A stretch of 64,000 nucleotides of DNA, from assembly GCA_036365515.1 (NCBI GenBank), contig CM070874.1, positions 165,620,297-165,684,296 on the forward strand, given 5' to 3'. Position 1 is the first letter of the stretch. Each line of letters begins with the position of its first letter. The translations under genes and the position numbers were made by a program. Of the stretch, positions 45,718-55,792 are shown piece after piece. This DNA is from Torymus aiolomorphi (lineage: Eukaryota; Arthropoda; Insecta; Hymenoptera; Torymidae). The notes beneath the pieces are model-generated. The model made no database searches. It was not told the DNA's origin and saw only the letters and a list, made by a program, of their open reading frames with translations.

Positions 45718-46695
45718 ACAGTAGGCGGAACTGGAAAATTTTGTGTCAAAATCATAGAACTTCGCGAAACAAATTTTTAGCGACTTAAAAATTTAGCAAC
45801 TTACAGATGAGCTTGTGTACGATTCAGGAAAATTATTAGATAAAGAAAAAAAATTGCTGAGATATTTAAATCGAATGTATAGCATTCGAAAGGGCATTAA
45901 AATACCTATTTTTTCTAAAAAAAAAATTTCTCTAGCTATCACGGTTCTTTTGTTATTAACAAAAACGTGATTTTTTTTTTCTTTAAAAGCTTACAACTCC
46001 TAAACTAAATGGTCAATTTTCATGAAAAAAATTATGATAATGCAAAATATAAATACCTGTAATCTGTAAAAATTTGAATCCATTTTGTCAACTAGTTTTT
46101 GAGAAAAAAATTGAAATGTGAAAAAAATGAGTTTTGTATGTACAATGATTACGGGAATAAAATTGACTTAATCGCTTCAAAATTTCTTGTAGACGTAGAT
46201 TTTGGATAGTTCTCGGTCGAGTTCGTTGGACAAAATAATTTGTCCATAAATTTCAGAGATATTTAAGGTTAACATTTTTTTAACCTTTTTTTCAAATCGT
46301 AATTTCTCGAGAACGGCTCTATGTATCTGAGTCGGATGGGAAGCATTCGAATGAGAATTAAAATACCTATATTATCAAGAAAAATAATTTTTCTATCTAT
46401 CACGTTTCTTTTGTTATTAACACAAACGTAAACATTGAAAAATGAAAAAAATGAGTTTTGTATATCCAACGATTACTGGAGTAAAATTGACTTAATTGTT
46501 TCAAAATTCCTTGTAGAGGTAGATTTTGAATAGTTTTCGGCTGAGTTCTTTGAGCAAAATGATTCGTCCATAAATTTTAGAGATATTTGAGGTTAAGATT
46601 TTTAAAAATTTTTTTCCAAATCGTAATTTCTCGAGAACGGCTTGATGAATCAGCTACAGATTTATAGACAATTTTGTGTGTGATATCGATATTAT
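45718..46695. repeat. ~322-bp tandem repeat, preceded by an ACAGTAGGCGGAA end
   Basis: At 45718 palindrome B's right arm stops and ACAGTAGGCGGAA begins, the same terminus as the element at 44378. The following sequence repeats: AAATCGTAATTTCTCGAGAACGGCT occurs at 46294 and 46618. A third unit at 57097 falls at +320 once the LTR element and one duplication (10159 bp) are removed. No coding content. Confidence 0.75.
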
Positions 46696-46699
46696 GTAT

Positions 46700-47760
46700 G
46701 GTAACGGGATGCCTAGTGGGGGAAAATCCCAACAAGCCACAGGCCAGCGATGCCCTAGAACACGGTGCCGCGGGTGTCAGACTAAAATGACTTGCCCGGG
46801 GATCTGCTCCTGGAATCCCGAAAACAACGCGAAGCTCTCACGCGAACTTCGCTTTCCAACTATTTGGATCGCTGAGTGAAAAGCGCGCGCTTGAAGAGTA
46901 AAGCGCGCGGCCGCTATGCTCAGATATGAAAACGACCGGCGGAGCGTTTTCCCGCAGAGGCGGCGGTATCCGGGAGAAGGACAGGTTGTAATGAACAACG
47001 CGACGAGTAACTAGATATCACAATATATTAAAACCAAATAAACATTTACATACACAACGCACGTGCTTATTAGACAAATTGTTAGTTCGCGCGCGACAGT
47101 TAATATTCAAACGCGCGAACGTTACAGAGCGCGGCGAAGCTGCTAATATCGCGCGCGGTGTTAAAGTACGGCGGGCTGACATACACCCGCACGTACACGG
47201 TACAGAAAGCTTGCACGGGGCGATTTCCGTGCGAGCCTTTACATTAATTACGCGAGAGATGAGAGTATAAGACTTACTTTAAGGAGCAGTCGGTGCACAC
47301 GACTCTCTCTCGCTCACGCTCGCTAGCACAGTATTTGTGCGCTGTGTGTCTCTCTCTCTCTCCTACTCGCTGTACGAGGTCGGCAGGCGGCTGGCTGCCG
47401 GCTCCTCTCTCGCTGTCTCGTGTTCGCTCTCTCTCTCTCTCTGTTCCTCTTATATGCGTATGCACTCCGCTCGGCACCAACACTATACACGCGGCGTTTA
47501 CAAAAAACGATAGGAGGGCGCGGACGAAGTCACTCACGAAGACACGGAGGAGATGCTACTTGCGCGACGGCAGACACGAAGATGGCTCCCTTTTCTCGCG
47601 GGAACAGGTTAGCAGCTTCGCGATGGATGACGGGCATTTTACGCGTCGCGAGACCGATTCGCTACGCGCGGCGCGCCTCGATTCGGCTGCGCAGGAGTTG
47701 CGCGCGCGCGCTCACTACCTTCGTGCGGTAGATTAGAATCGCGGCTAGACACGCGTTACA
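46700..47760 (-). repeat. 3' LTR (minus-strand element)
   Basis: Ends GTTACA at 47755-47760 and GGTAACGGG at 46700, where the first base is changed from the expected T. CT-rich in part (47300-47450). Plus-strand open frames here (47293-47736) are not genes, since they recur only because the LTR recurs. Confidence 0.95.
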
Positions 47761-47770
47761 CCCCCCCACC
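47761..47770 (-). other. Polypurine tract
   Basis: Reads GGTGGGGGGG on the minus strand directly before the 3' LTR. Primes plus-strand DNA synthesis. Confidence 0.85.
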
Positions 47771-47955
47771 AGACGCTGCTTAGGGGACCGTGAGCAGCTC
47801 TGCTAATCATGGCCGTCGTCGTACCTACTAATACGGTAGTAATGATTAGGAGAAGGAGGTTCGAAAAGGAATATTGAAGAATCGGAGTCACCGGTTTTTC
47901 TTTCTAATTTTTATTAAAAAAAAATATAAAAAAAACTTCAGGGCCTCGCCCCTCT

Positions 47956-48913
47956 TCAACTGGCCCGGGAATACGATCGGCGCCCCTTGTGACGAGCTTG
48001 GTTGGGGCAATGTTTAGACTTTTTCACCCCAAGCTCGCCACACATGAAGCACCGGGGGATCGCGTTACTGTCGAGCGCATCCCGGGCCGCTCGCTCTTCT
48101 TCGAGCGCCCTCCTAAGGCGCTCTTCTTCTTCTTGGAGACGGCGCTGGGCCTCTTCCTTGACCCGGCGCGCCGTCTCCTCCGCCTTTTCCCTGGCTCGCC
48201 TGGCCTCTTCCATGCGCTCCTGCGCACGAGCCAGGCGAGCCTCCTCCGCCTTTTGGAAGGCTGTGCGGCGCATCCTGGTGGCCCTGGCCTCTGCGGCGGC
48301 CGCGAGCTCTTCGCGCCGGCCTTGGGCCATTCCGACCCATTTGCCGGCTTGCCGCTCGCCGGCCTTACCGTGGCACTGGAGAAAGACCTCCAGTGCGGCC
48401 AGGGCAGCGTCCTCCGCAGCGCGCGAGGACTTGCTGAGGCGCCGCGCTTCCTCGAGGGCCTTCTCCACTGGGACCCAGGCCGTACCGACTTCATCACTCG
48501 GTGCCCACTTGGGGGCCTAGGTCGGAGAACTCTCTTTACTTTCCTCGTTGGCCCGAGCCGCGCCGGCGTTTCCTTCCGGCGCCATCTCTGAGGCTCGGAC
48601 CGACGCCTCTTGCGAAAGCCGTTCTTCCCGGCTTTCCTGCTGCTCCTTCGGGGGACGAGGTCGCCGAAGCGGACTGGGACCGGCCTCTACCCAGGCCGGC
48701 TCCGAAGGTCCCTTTCTTGGCTTCGGCGCCTCTATCTCCTCGATCATGACGGTGGAGGGCTCTTCCACTGGCTGGGGTGTCAGTGTCACAGCGTCGATGC
48801 CCTCCACGACCTGCTCCAAAAAAATCGATGACGGCGGGGTCAGGATTGCACTGGATTAATCCAGCGATCACCTTCTTCGCCGTCTCCGCTATTTCGGGAG
48901 TCAGGCCTTGCAT
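47956..48913 (-). CDS. Third ORF in env position: acidic linker, coiled coil, Cys motif
   Basis: Begins MQGLTPEIAETAKKVIAGL at 48913. It changes frame near an A7 run (about 48820-48826), then runs in one frame from 48819 to 47956 broken only by a TAG at 48517-48519. The middle is Pro/Glu-rich. The 170 codons after the stop form a long Glu/Arg/Ala coiled coil (about 48440-48090) ending in CFMCGELGVKKSKHC, a possible zinc-binding cluster, and a basic tail. There is no signal peptide or membrane segment, so it is not a typical envelope. It could be a duplicated gag-like or nucleic-acid-binding protein; function unknown. GC-rich codon use matches the rest of the element. Confidence 0.6.
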
Positions 48914-49015
48914 GTCCTGAAACAGGTAAATCGATCCCGGGGAGGAGTGAGATTGAGGACTGGAAAATTAAGACGAACACAGGTTAGTACGTACGACACA
49001 AGTTGGACGGCACAA

Positions 49016-52000
49016 TTATTGCTTTTTATACGCTCGGGTTCTACGAGGACTAATTAGTCCGGCATCAGCAGGTACGGGCTTCTTCTTCGAACCCTTTGGC
49101 CTCCCTGGGCCTCGCTTGGGTTCTGTTGGACCGGCCACACGCATAGGCCGGCCATCGCTCGCACGCTTTCCTGGTCTAACTAATAGCGCGGTCTTACGAG
49201 GTGGACCGCGCCTCTTAGCCGTCGCCCGAGGCTGTACATTCCCCTGGCTAACTCTGTGGCCCTCTGACGTGTTACGTTCGGCTGAAGAGTCCCTCGCTGG
49301 TAGCGACTGGGCTACTTCTTGACTACTTTTGTCTAAGTAGTTCTTGGGCTCTCCTGCGGAGACGTATCTCTTGAGTTGCTGCGCATGGACGGGACGTATC
49401 GTTCGACCATCCTCACCTTGGATCTCATAGGTGTTTTCGCCTAGAATATTCACAATCGTGTAGGGCCCCGCGTACTTCGGGGCTAATTTGGCAGAAATCC
49501 CCTCAGCTGCTAAGGATAATACCTTATTCTCTCTCCATACACGATCGCCTAGACAGAATTTTGGAGGTCGACGATGAGCGTCATAATATTTGGCTTGTCT
49601 CGCCTGCTCCGCTTGCGCGTCGGCCGCCGCCCGAACGTGCAATTCGCGGAGCTTGTCCATACGTACCACCCAATTGTTTATCGCCTCTTGCTGCCCTTGC
49701 TCTTCGGCTAACCTGTCTTCCTCCCGCCTTAGTGTCTTCGCTGGGTCAGGTTGTCGGCCGTAAATGAGCATGGCAGGACTTATCTTTGTGGAGCTGTGTT
49801 CGGCAGTATTGTACGCGAACGCCAGCTCATTCAGTTTCTCATCCCAGGACCGGTGATTTTCCTCTGCGTAAGACATAATCATTGTCTTCACCGTTCGATT
49901 CACACGCTCGACAGGATTGGCCTGAGGGTGATACGGAGGTGTAAACGTGTGATGCACGTTTCTCTCCTTTAAGAATGCCTCTAATGGTGCATTTTTAAAT
50001 TCAGTCCCATTGTCTGAGAGAAACATCTCCGGGACTCCGAATCGCAGACATACTCGCTCGTTGAGTCCCTTAATTACCGATTTACCATCTGCCCTTTTTA
50101 TCGGAATTACTTCAATCCAGCGTGTGAACAAGTCCTGGAATATGAGAATGTATTCGTGGCCGTGCGTGGTTTTTGGGAGGGGCCCCATAATGTCGCTGGC
50201 CACGATTTGCCATGGACGCTCTGTAATTCGGCGTCCCATGAATCCTGTTGGAGCGCGCTGTTCGACTTTGCACTGCTGGCAAATTTGGCACTGGCTCACG
50301 TATCTGGCTACATCACGAGACATGTGTGGCCAATAATACTTCCGCTTTACTCTTTCTAGCGTTTTCTCGTGGCCCAAGTGCCCAGCAGTTGGAAAGTCAT
50401 GGCATTCTCTCAGTACTTCGCGTCGCTTTTCGTGAGGGACTGCTAACTTCCATGCATCATCGTCGCCGAGAGACTCGTCTATGACTTCATTTGGTTCGTA
50501 CTTGTACAGTCTCCCCCCCGCCAGCTTGAACGTGGGGAAGTCTCGCGGCCGCTGTTGAACCTCTTTCACAATTTCGAGGTACCATTGGTCGTTTGTATCG
50601 CGTTCGAGCTCTAACGCGGCGACCGCTGGCTCCTCTTCCTCGAACATCCGCGAAAGGGCATCTGGGACATTGTTCAAAGAGCCCTTTCGGTGTTCGACTG
50701 TGAAACTGTGGTTTTGTAGTTCCAAAGCCCATCTTGCTAACCTGCCTGATGGGTTTCGGAGATCACGGAGCCACTTCAAGCTGCTATGATCCGTGATGAC
50801 CTTGAAGTCATAGGCCTCTATATATGGACGGAACTTTTTGATTGCCCAGAGAATTGCTAGACACTCTCGTTCCGTCACGCTATAATTCCTCTCGGCCGCG
50901 CTCAGAGTTCGACTAGCGAACTCTAGGACTCTTTCGTCGCCGTCTATTATCTGGTATAGCACCGCTCCAAGTCCTGTATCGCTCGCATCAGTTTGCACCA
51001 CGAACTGTGCGTTAGATACCGGTCTGTGGAGAATCGGTGCAGAAGCAACAGGTGCTGTTAGCTTTTGGAAGGCCTCTTCTTGTGCCGTTGACCACTCGTA
51101 TTTCCGATCCTTTTTCGTTAGTTCGGTCAGTGGTTCAGCAATTGTGGCGAAGTTTGATAAAAACTTTCTATACCACGAGGCCATTCCTAGGAAGCGTCTC
51201 AGCTGACGGAGGTTTTTCGGCACCGGATATTCCATAATGGGCTTTATTTTCTCGGGGTCTGGTTTAAAACCATCCCTATTTACTATGACCCCGAGATATT
51301 GGACCTCATCGCGACAGAAGACACTCTTCTCGCGATTTATTGTGAGGCCCGCGTCCTTTATCCTATCTAGAACTCTTTTTAGAACCTCTTTATGCTCCTC
51401 GAATGCTTCTGTGACTACTATTATGTCATCGAGATACGAGTAAGCAAAAGGTTCGAGTTCGGGGCCGATGACTTTGTCAATCAGCCTCTGGAAGGACGCT
51501 CCGTCATACGAAAGACCGTAGGGCATTCTTGTAAATTGAAATAACCCTTTGCCTGGCACGGTGAAGGCCGTAGTCTCTTTGGACTCCGGATTTAGTGGTA
51601 TTTGGTGGTACGCACTACTTAAATCCAACGTGGATATGTATTGCGCTTTCTGCAGTTTGCGTAAGATACTCTCCATGTATGGTAACGGATATGCGTCTGG
51701 CCTTGACGCTGCGTTCACTTTTCTGAAGTCCACACAGAAACGGAACTTCCCGTTGGACTTGCGTACCATTACCACGGGGCTTGACCAGCCGCTTGTCGAA
51801 GGTTCTATTATACCCGCGAGTAGCATTTCCTCCACCTGCTTGTGCATCTCTTCCTCGAGTTTTCGAGATACTGGGTAGTACTTCTGTTTTATGGGTCTTG
51901 TGGAGCCGACGTCTACTGCATGCTCAACCCACGAAGTACACCCTAATGGTGCCAGGCCGTTTCCCATCAGCTCAGCTACTAAAGCTTCTGCTTCTTTGCG

Positions 52001-52504
52001 CTGCTCTTCTGTTGGGTCCGCCAACCCTATAGCTGATACGGACACGGTATTATTGGCGGTTATGGAGGCTACTTCTAACTTTACGCTTGCATCATCATCT
52101 TTGAGATGCAGCGTATTGTCAGTGGGGTCTAAGACGGCGCTAAACTTCTTAATGAAGTTCACCCCCAAGTAGCACTCCGTGTCTAGGTCTGGCATGATTG
52201 CGACGCGCACATCCTTGCACACGCCTGCCACGACCATGGGTAGATATACATAGCCAACCACTGCTATGCTCTGCCCATTAGCTACCCGTGCCGTTAGGCC
52301 GCTGGCCGGGATTAATTCTTTTCCACAGGCTGTAGCGAGCTGTAAGCCGATGGAATTCATCCCAGTCCAGGAAGCTCCAGTATCGAAGAGTGCCCGTAGC
52401 CTGTAGCCGGCTACACCTACTTGAAGCCACCATCGCGAGTATGTTTCCTGGTTAGCTTCGTTCTGCTGAGTCGCGGGCACTTCTTCGCTCTCTCCTTCAG
52501 GCAA
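49016..52504 (-). CDS. pol: Pol polyprotein: protease, reverse transcriptase, RNase H, integrase
   Basis: 1162 codons without a stop; the nominal TTG start lies in a frame that remains open upstream and differs from gag, so it is probably reached by frameshifting. Protease: LFDTGASWTGMN (Asp41). RT: RFCVDFRKVN (about 255-264), STLDLSSAYHQIPL and YLDD (357-360). RNase H: QTDASDTGLGAVL (about 505) and TDHSSLKWL. Integrase: zinc-binding HDFPTAGH with CQICQQC (739-742 Cys pair), then Asp771 (SDIMGPL), Asp831 (LSDNGTEF) and Glu866 (NPVERVNR), and a GPY module (KYAGPYTIV). All catalytic residues are present, so it may be functional. The tail is Lys/Arg/Pro-rich, with no chromodomain recognised. Confidence 0.95.
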   Translation of the reverse strand: MPEGESEEVPATQQNEANQETYSRWWLQVGVAGYRLRALFDTGASWTGMNSIGLQLATACGKELIPASGLTARVANGQSIAVVGYVYLPMVVAGVCKDVRVAIMPDLDTECYLGVNFIKKFSAVLDPTDNTLHLKDDDASVKLEVASITANNTVSVSAIGLADPTEEQRKEAEALVAELMGNGLAPLGCTSWVEHAVDVGSTRPIKQKYYPVSRKLEEEMHKQVEEMLLAGIIEPSTSGWSSPVVMVRKSNGKFRFCVDFRKVNAASRPDAYPLPYMESILRKLQKAQYISTLDLSSAYHQIPLNPESKETTAFTVPGKGLFQFTRMPYGLSYDGASFQRLIDKVIGPELEPFAYSYLDDIIVVTEAFEEHKEVLKRVLDRIKDAGLTINREKSVFCRDEVQYLGVIVNRDGFKPDPEKIKPIMEYPVPKNLRQLRRFLGMASWYRKFLSNFATIAEPLTELTKKDRKYEWSTAQEEAFQKLTAPVASAPILHRPVSNAQFVVQTDASDTGLGAVLYQIIDGDERVLEFASRTLSAAERNYSVTERECLAILWAIKKFRPYIEAYDFKVITDHSSLKWLRDLRNPSGRLARWALELQNHSFTVEHRKGSLNNVPDALSRMFEEEEPAVAALELERDTNDQWYLEIVKEVQQRPRDFPTFKLAGGRLYKYEPNEVIDESLGDDDAWKLAVPHEKRREVLRECHDFPTAGHLGHEKTLERVKRKYYWPHMSRDVARYVSQCQICQQCKVEQRAPTGFMGRRITERPWQIVASDIMGPLPKTTHGHEYILIFQDLFTRWIEVIPIKRADGKSVIKGLNERVCLRFGVPEMFLSDNGTEFKNAPLEAFLKERNVHHTFTPPYHPQANPVERVNRTVKTMIMSYAEENHRSWDEKLNELAFAYNTAEHSSTKISPAMLIYGRQPDPAKTLRREEDRLAEEQGQQEAINNWVVRMDKLRELHVRAAADAQAEQARQAKYYDAHRRPPKFCLGDRVWRENKVLSLAAEGISAKLAPKYAGPYTIVNILGENTYEIQGEDGRTIRPVHAQQLKRYVSAGEPKNYLDKSSQEVAQSLPARDSSAERNTSEGHRVSQGNVQPRATAKRRGPPRKTALLVRPGKRASDGRPMRVAGPTEPKRGPGRPKGSKKKPVPADAGLISPRRTRAYKKQ

Positions 52505-52563
52505 TTGGACCGAGTTACCCTCGGTCGCTGATGTGAGAGCTGGGGGCGGGCGTGTGGCCGTGT

Positions 52564-53616
52564 TTACCTGCCCCCTTGGCCGTTTCCCTGCTGGTTTCCG
52601 GCTGCATTGGGGTTGCGGTCGCTTCCCCTTTGCTCGTTGCCGTAACCCCTTCGGTACTCTGGCCTTTGTGGAGGTCCATTACTCCTTGGACTTGGCGGCC
52701 TAGCCTGGTGGGTCGAGCTACTACCCCCACTAGGCTGATTATTACTTTGCCCGCCTTCCCGCTGCCTGTTCTCCCAATTATTCTTTTTCTTGGGCTTCTT
52801 GAACGACTGTGGGTTTGACGTTTGCCCACTATTTCCGTCGGTGCCTTTCTTTGTCAAGCTTGACAAACACTCGGCCATCACCTGACGGAACATAGCCTCG
52901 AGGCTTTCTCGAGGCTCCTGCTGTTGGTGCCCCATCGCCGCCACTCCTGGATTCTGCTTTTTCCGCTGATCCGTGGTTGGCTCTGTAGGTACGTAGGCAA
53001 ACTCTGGCAAGTAAGTGCGCTCTGGCGGTGGTGGCGAGTGATACACCTTATCTGCCGCGAGCGCTAATTCGGCCTCCCGGGCTAAATCCAGGAGCCCTCG
53101 GTAATCCGTAATTTGATTACGCATCACCATTTTTTGCAGTTCTGGCCGCATGTTCCGGTGCAACATGTCCAATTGTTGGGGCATGCTAGGCACCGGAACT
53201 AACTTGAGAATCAAGGCTTGCAGATTCACTACGTAATCTCTCGTGAGTTCGTTTCTGCCTTGAGTCTTCGCGTTTATCTCCGCTAGGATTCGCTGTTGAT
53301 GGCCCCTGTCACCGCCATACATGTGTATTATGGCCTCTTGGAAGTCTTGCCAAGATCGCCACGTATGACGGTTACTCCTATACCAGGTGGCCGCTACTCC
53401 ACTCAGGAGCTCTGACAATGACGAGAGTACTTCGTCGTACGTCAGATTTGCTAGAGCTCGACATTCCTCTACTCTCGTGAGGAATAACTCGACGCTCTGC
53501 TCCTTCAAGGACCCAGAGAACTTGATGTGCCATTTCTTTACGATTTGGCCAACATCACGGTTCGTCTGTTGAGGCACGTACGTCTGCCTCGTAGACTGGT
53601 CCAGTGTAGCGCTCAC
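52564..53616 (-). CDS. gag: Gag, capsid and nucleocapsid-like part
   Basis: 350 codons. A retrotransposon gag capsid region is clear (about 30-190: WHIKFSGSLKEQSVELFL, AATWYRSN, TWRSWQDFQEAIIHMYG, RRNE-like processing helix, NMRPELQKMV). A Gln/Asn/Ser/Arg/Gly-rich basic tail replaces zinc knuckles and may bind RNA. The frame begins MSATLDQ in a context continuing from upstream sequence after a frame change, so it is probably not the true start. It ends 60 nt before the pol frame. Confidence 0.85.
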   Translation of the reverse strand: MSATLDQSTRQTYVPQQTNRDVGQIVKKWHIKFSGSLKEQSVELFLTRVEECRALANLTYDEVLSSLSELLSGVAATWYRSNRHTWRSWQDFQEAIIHMYGGDRGHQQRILAEINAKTQGRNELTRDYVVNLQALILKLVPVPSMPQQLDMLHRNMRPELQKMVMRNQITDYRGLLDLAREAELALAADKVYHSPPPPERTYLPEFAYVPTEPTTDQRKKQNPGVAAMGHQQQEPRESLEAMFRQVMAECLSSLTKKGTDGNSGQTSNPQSFKKPKKKNNWENRQREGGQSNNQPSGGSSSTHQARPPSPRSNGPPQRPEYRRGYGNEQRGSDRNPNAAGNQQGNGQGGR

Positions 53617-53728
53617 CCCGCCTGACGCTGTGTAGGATTTCTTCCGCTATTCCTCCTAGCGTCCCTTGGCGATTCAGTATTGGGGCTGCTGCTGTCAAAA
53701 TTCACATATGTGAACGTGTCCTGAAAGT

Positions 53729-54844
53729 TCACATGTGGTGATCCTCGTCCCCTGCCCGCACTCGGTAGTTGGACTCCCTCCAAGCGCGTGCTTGAGGGGG
53801 GTGTCGAGCTTCTTGGAGTATTCGCACACTCTCTTTGAGCTCTTCCACCTCTTTGACGAGTCTATGGATCACCGACAGCAGCTGTTCTGAGACTACGTTG
53901 TCTCCCACAGCAATTCCTGCGGTACGCTGTTCCCCCGCACTTGGCCACTCAAAACTCTGTGGCTGCGGTGGACTTCGCGTTTGCTGCCAGAACGCGTGCT
54001 GCCCATTTCGTGCCGACAACGACTCTTGTTCTTGACTCCGCCGAAATTGTCGTTGCCTGCGCTGCTCTTCTAGCAACGCCTGCTGTCGCTGCTGCTCTTG
54101 ATGCTTTTGCTGTTGCTGCCGCTGCTGCTCCTGCTGTTGTTGCTGTTGCTGCCGTCGCTGCTGCTCCATCTGCTGCTGCTGCTGCATTTGTTGCTGCTGC
54201 ATTTGCTGCTGCTGCATTTGCTGCTGTTGCAGTTGCTGCTGCTGCATTTGCTGCTGCTGCATTTGCTGCTGCTGCAGTTGTTGCTGTTGAAGGTGTTGCT
54301 GTTGGAGCTGTGCCTCGGCTTCGGCTGGAGATGTCCCGGTGGGTGCTGCAGAGCTCAATATCTCTGTCCCGGAATCCTCCTGGCCGTTTGCCTCATCCGC
54401 TGGCTCCACCACTGCATTATGTGCTTGTTGTGGAGCGTTCATCCTCCGAGACTCCGAGAGTTTTTGCATCACTATCGGGTCATCAAGGAGCGTAATGAAT
54501 GGGTGCGGTTGGTCTGGATCAGTATTGGGATCCACAATAGTCGACCCAGACTTGTTCATCAACGTTAAGTCGATGAACGCCCTTCTGGACTGCTCGCGTT
54601 TAGCAAACGCTTGCTTCTCCGACAGCTCCGGCTCTGGCACGAAATCGGCGGCACTGTAATCGCCCATAAGCCACTTGATCGCTGTCAGCATATTCACTGA
54701 TTGCAGATCTGACTGCTGCAGACCAAGGGCTTGCATGGCCTCGATAATTTCCTCTTCGGGCTGTGTATACGCCCAATTGAGTATCGCAGATTCCGCAAAC
54801 TGCGATGATCGGGCCATGGTGTCAATTGGCTGTGCGCTTCCCAC
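53729..54844 (-). CDS. gag: Gag N-terminal part, glutamine-rich
   Basis: 371 codons starting MGSAQPIDTMAR. A helical N terminus is followed by an acidic segment and a long polyglutamine-type tract (QQQMQQQQLQQ repeats, about residues 180-270) encoded by CAG/CAA runs (54050-54310). A Pro/Arg-rich part with a predicted helix (VSEQLLSVIHRLVKEVEELKE, about 317) follows. A short open stretch in a third frame (about 53630-53745) bridges to the capsid frame, so gag is either split by two indels or made by recoding. Product role: assembly of the particle. Confidence 0.7.
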   Translation of the reverse strand: MGSAQPIDTMARSSQFAESAILNWAYTQPEEEIIEAMQALGLQQSDLQSVNMLTAIKWLMGDYSAADFVPEPELSEKQAFAKREQSRRAFIDLTLMNKSGSTIVDPNTDPDQPHPFITLLDDPIVMQKLSESRRMNAPQQAHNAVVEPADEANGQEDSGTEILSSAAPTGTSPAEAEAQLQQQHLQQQQLQQQQMQQQQMQQQQLQQQQMQQQQMQQQQMQQQQQMEQQRRQQQQQQQEQQRQQQQKHQEQQRQQALLEEQRRQRQFRRSQEQESLSARNGQHAFWQQTRSPPQPQSFEWPSAGEQRTAGIAVGDNVVSEQLLSVIHRLVKEVEELKESVRILQEARHPPQARAWRESNYRVRAGDEDHHM

Positions 54845-55772
54845 GAACTTATTTTACTAGCGCGAGTAGTATCCGGATTGATGGCAGAGAGAGTTTGCCT
54901 TTTCAACCCGTGAGCTAGCTTTTTCAATGCGAACCCGGGTTACTTTCTAAGAGCTACGGCGGTTGCTCTTAACCTCGATAATGCACGAGGATTTCCCGTA
55001 TGCGGCTCTAAAAAAAAAATAAAAGCTATTTCTGTAAGTAATTACGATTTGTAATTAATTACGCTCCACTACTCGCACTTGTAATTTTAAAATAAATATA
55101 TGCGAAAAAAAAAATATATATATATGTGTCAAAACGGACAATATCACCAAAAACACAAAAAAATAAATACAATTTTCACCTAAAAAAAAAATAAAAACAA
55201 TTTTTAAGTTCGAGGGGATTTTTGCGCTCGAGTTTTTACTCGGGCGCACAGTCAACTTTTTGTTCCGAGAGTGCTTGCCGACTTTCTCTCGATCTTCTTC
55301 TAACTGCACGATAAAAGAAAAAAAAAAAAAAATTTATTTTTCGTCCAAAAAAAAATAATTCGTATCGGAAATACGAGAGGACGAGAAGAAAAAAAAAAAA
55401 TTTCGAGACGAGAAAAAAATTAATTAAAAAAAATTAATTATCGCTTAAAAAAAAATTTTTGTCGTTAAAAAATTAATTGTTATTAAAAAAAAACTTTAAT
55501 TGTTAACAATAATTCCTCAACGCGCCAAAAATTCCGCGATCAATATCTCTCCTCGTCGGCACACTAGGTCGAGGGTTATTGGCTATCGCACGCCTAACCT
55601 CTCGACCTCACTCTCGCAACAGCACGGCTGTTTCACGCACACGCACACACGCGCCTATGAGCTGCGGCACGAAGAGCCTTTGTGTGCAGCTTACGCTCAG
55701 CTACGCTGCTGAGCTTCTTCGCGCCAAGCTTCGCCGCGAATCACGTACGCGCCGCAGATCCTTCTCCACCCC
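54845..55772 (-). other. Leader between primer-binding site and gag
   Basis: Non-coding 5' leader of ~930 bp, mostly A/T-rich, with many A-homopolymers on the plus strand (55010-55500) and a GC-rich portion nearer the primer site. No gene. Confidence 0.7.
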
Positions 55773-55790
55773 CAAAACGTTGTGGCGCCA
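55773..55790 (-). other. tRNA primer-binding site
   Basis: Reads TGGCGCCACAACGTTTTG on the minus strand, two bases after the 5' LTR. TGGCGCC is the usual start of a tRNA-complementary site; the exact tRNA is not identified. Confidence 0.8.
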
Positions 55791-55792
55791 GT

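Noticed and set aside
47293..47736. 147-codon plus-strand frame, repeated at 56387-56830
   Set aside because: Lies in the LTRs, repeated with them, rich in CT-derived Ser/Leu/Arg; not a gene.
47989..48859. Several long plus-strand frames
   Set aside because: Antisense shadows of the GC-rich third ORF on the minus strand.
49116..52172. Multiple 60-110-codon plus-strand frames
   Set aside because: Antisense to the intact pol gene.
53941..54568. Poly-Ala and poly-Leu plus-strand frames
   Set aside because: Antisense readings of the gag CAG repeat.
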